A stretch of DNA of 5,855 nt from CAVPGH01 sp046726955 (lineage in GTDB: Bacteria > Acidobacteriota > Vicinamibacteria > Fen-336), in the NCBI GenBank assembly GCA_046726955.1, contig JBKPBQ010000616.1:1-5855 (forward strand), read 5' to 3'. Below the pieces are notes generated by a model that was not told where the DNA came from, ran no database searches, and worked only from the letters and a program-made list of their open reading frames with translations. Position numbers and translations under genes: made by a program. Positions 4,980 through 5,855 of the stretch are shown piece by piece (position 1 is the stretch's first letter; each line of letters starts with the position of its first letter).

Positions 4980-5707
4980 ATGACGGCCGTCTCCACGCGC
5001 TTGCGCGCCTCCTCCATGGGCTGGAAGAGTCGCTTGCGCGCGGCCTGGTAGGCCTTGATGTAGCCGTCGGCCGTCGGTGCGTCCTTCGTGTGGATCACGA
5101 GGTCCGCGAGCGTCGCGAAGCCCTGCGTGCTGTCTCCGCTCCGGAACTCGTCGCCCACGAGGATCACGAAGACGCGCCGCCGCGCCTCCGGGCTGAGGCG
5201 CAGCATGCGCTGGTAGAGGCTCTCGGGCTTGCCCGGCTGCGCGCCCACGCGCGCGGTGGCCACGATCGCGTAGGCCCCCTGCTCGAGCTGTCGGGCCCCC
5301 TCGTCGAAGTCGTCGACGGTCTCCACCTCGTAGCCGAGACGGGTGAGGGTCTGGGCGATCCCCGTACTGTGGCCGGCGTCCGGGAAGACGACGAGCGCCG
5401 TCTCGACGGCGCCGCCCTCACCGCCCGTGTGCATCTCCCTCTTGAGCTGCGCCATGAGCTGCGCGCGGACGTCGTCGGCCATGGCGGGGATGGACGGGAC
5501 CGAGCTGGTGATCGTGGCCTGCATCGGAGCCGACGAGGGAGCGGGCGCGGGTGGAGGAGGAGCCGAAGCCTCGGTGGCGGCCCCGCTCTTCCCCGGGAGC
5601 TTCACGACGTTCTGGCACTTGGGGCAGCGGACGTTGAACGGACGGTCCGGAACCTTCGCGTCGTCGATCGCGATCTTCTGCGAGCACTGCGGACAATTGG
5701 CCTGCAC
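4976..5707 (-). CDS. Zinc-ribbon (MJ0042-type) protein with a pseudo-receiver domain
   Basis: The product has 243 residues in three parts. Residues 1-39 are a zinc ribbon: Cys5-x2-Cys8 and Cys28-x2-Cys31, with the IDDAKVPDRPFNVRCPKC pattern of MJ0042-type fingers. Residues 40-75 are a Pro/Ala/Ser-rich flexible linker. Residues of about 103-230 fold like a response-regulator receiver: TALVVFPDAG (strand 1), LTRLGYEVETVDDFDEGARQ (helix 1 into strand 2), YAIVATARVG (strand 3), VFVILVGDE (strand 4) and LVIHTKDA (strand 5). The phospho-acceptor Asp is replaced by Ala (about 152), the acidic pair of strand 1 is reduced to Asp110, and only the strand-5 Lys208 is kept. Signalling by phosphorylation is therefore unlikely; protein binding is more plausible. 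The GTG start has a GAGAGG six bases upstream, inside the end of the preceding gene. Only three bases separate it from that stop, so the two form an operon. It is probably cytoplasmic. Confidence 0.8.
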   Translation of the reverse strand: MQANCPQCSQKIAIDDAKVPDRPFNVRCPKCQNVVKLPGKSGAATEASAPPPPAPAPSSAPMQATITSSVPSIPAMADDVRAQLMAQLKREMHTGGEGGAVETALVVFPDAGHSTGIAQTLTRLGYEVETVDDFDEGARQLEQGAYAIVATARVGAQPGKPESLYQRMLRLSPEARRRVFVILVGDEFRSGDSTQGFATLADLVIHTKDAPTADGYIKAYQAARKRLFQPMEEARKRVETAVI

Positions 5708-5710
5708 GCT

Positions 5711-5855
5711 CTACCTCTCGATCAGGTCTTCGAACTCGGAGTCCGAGCGGCGCGGGCCCGACTGCGCCGCGGGGGCCGAGGGCCGCCGGGGGGCGGGAGG
5801 AGGCGCCGCCATCTTCACGCCGCCCGCCTTCACCTTCTCCTCCGCGCCCACTCCC
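5711..5855 (-). CDS. C-terminal tail of an unknown protein, 5'-partial
   Basis: The minus-strand frame is open from the window edge to TAG at 5713-5711, covering the last 47 residues. It reads as a Lys/Gly segment (EEKVKAGGVKMA), a Pro/Ala/Arg-rich linker, and an acidic end SDSEFEDLIER. High GC at the third codon position, a good ribosome binding site for the next gene inside its 3' end, and a 3-base gap to that gene support a real coding end and co-transcription. The main domain lies beyond the window, so no function can be given. The flexible tail with an acidic terminal motif resembles the linker style of its neighbour. Confidence 0.65.
   Translation of the reverse strand, partial: GVGAEEKVKAGGVKMAAPPPAPRRPSAPAAQSGPRRSDSEFEDLIER

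Overview
This window is one end of a GC-rich bacterial contig, almost certainly from a metagenome or a draft shotgun assembly. Bases 7-39 are an untrimmed Illumina Nextera adapter ending in the Tn5 mosaic end, so bases 1-39 are not usable genome and the first gene is cut by the contig edge. The high GC, the frequent GTG starts, and the gene types (a DUF3417-type alpha-glucan phosphorylase, a Tat-exported DAO-family flavoenzyme, an MJ0042-type zinc-ribbon protein with a Pro/Ala linker) suit an Acidobacteriota, Myxococcota or similar soil or sediment lineage. The phylum cannot be fixed from this sequence alone.

Layout, left to right. 40-2124 (+): alpha-glucan phosphorylase, complete except for a short N-terminal piece. 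2174-3182 (+): a run of small genes, namely a three-helix membrane protein, a possible 28-codon ORF with a strong ribosome binding site, a second three-helix membrane protein, and an N-terminal fragment of a YdeI/OmpD-associated-type protein. The last three are linked by 4-base stop/start overlaps. 3158-4321 (-): a Tat-signal FAD oxidoreductase, convergent with and overlapping the YdeI fragment. 4322-4394: a 73-base divergent intergenic region with a TAGAAT box just upstream of each start codon and two perfect palindromes. 4395-4979 (+): a class I O-methyltransferase. 4976-5707 (-): a zinc-ribbon/pseudo-receiver protein whose stop codon shares the CTAG palindrome with the methyltransferase stop. 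5711-5855 (-): the C-terminal tail of an upstream gene in the same operon. No stretch longer than 300 bases lacks a gene; the largest gaps are the 2507-2625 leader region and the 73-base divergent region.

The genes do not form one pathway. The phosphorylase is central storage-carbohydrate metabolism. The oxidoreductase and methyltransferase are divergent neighbours that could share control, but no common substrate is evident. The zinc-ribbon/pseudo-receiver gene and its upstream partner look like a regulatory pair whose other half lies outside the window. I see no CRISPR array, RNA gene, phage or insertion sequence, and no convincing new multi-gene system. The points most worth a second look are the coupled small-ORF leader, the paired leaderless-type divergent promoters, the pseudo-receiver, the truncated YdeI gene and the near-exclusive use of TAG stops.
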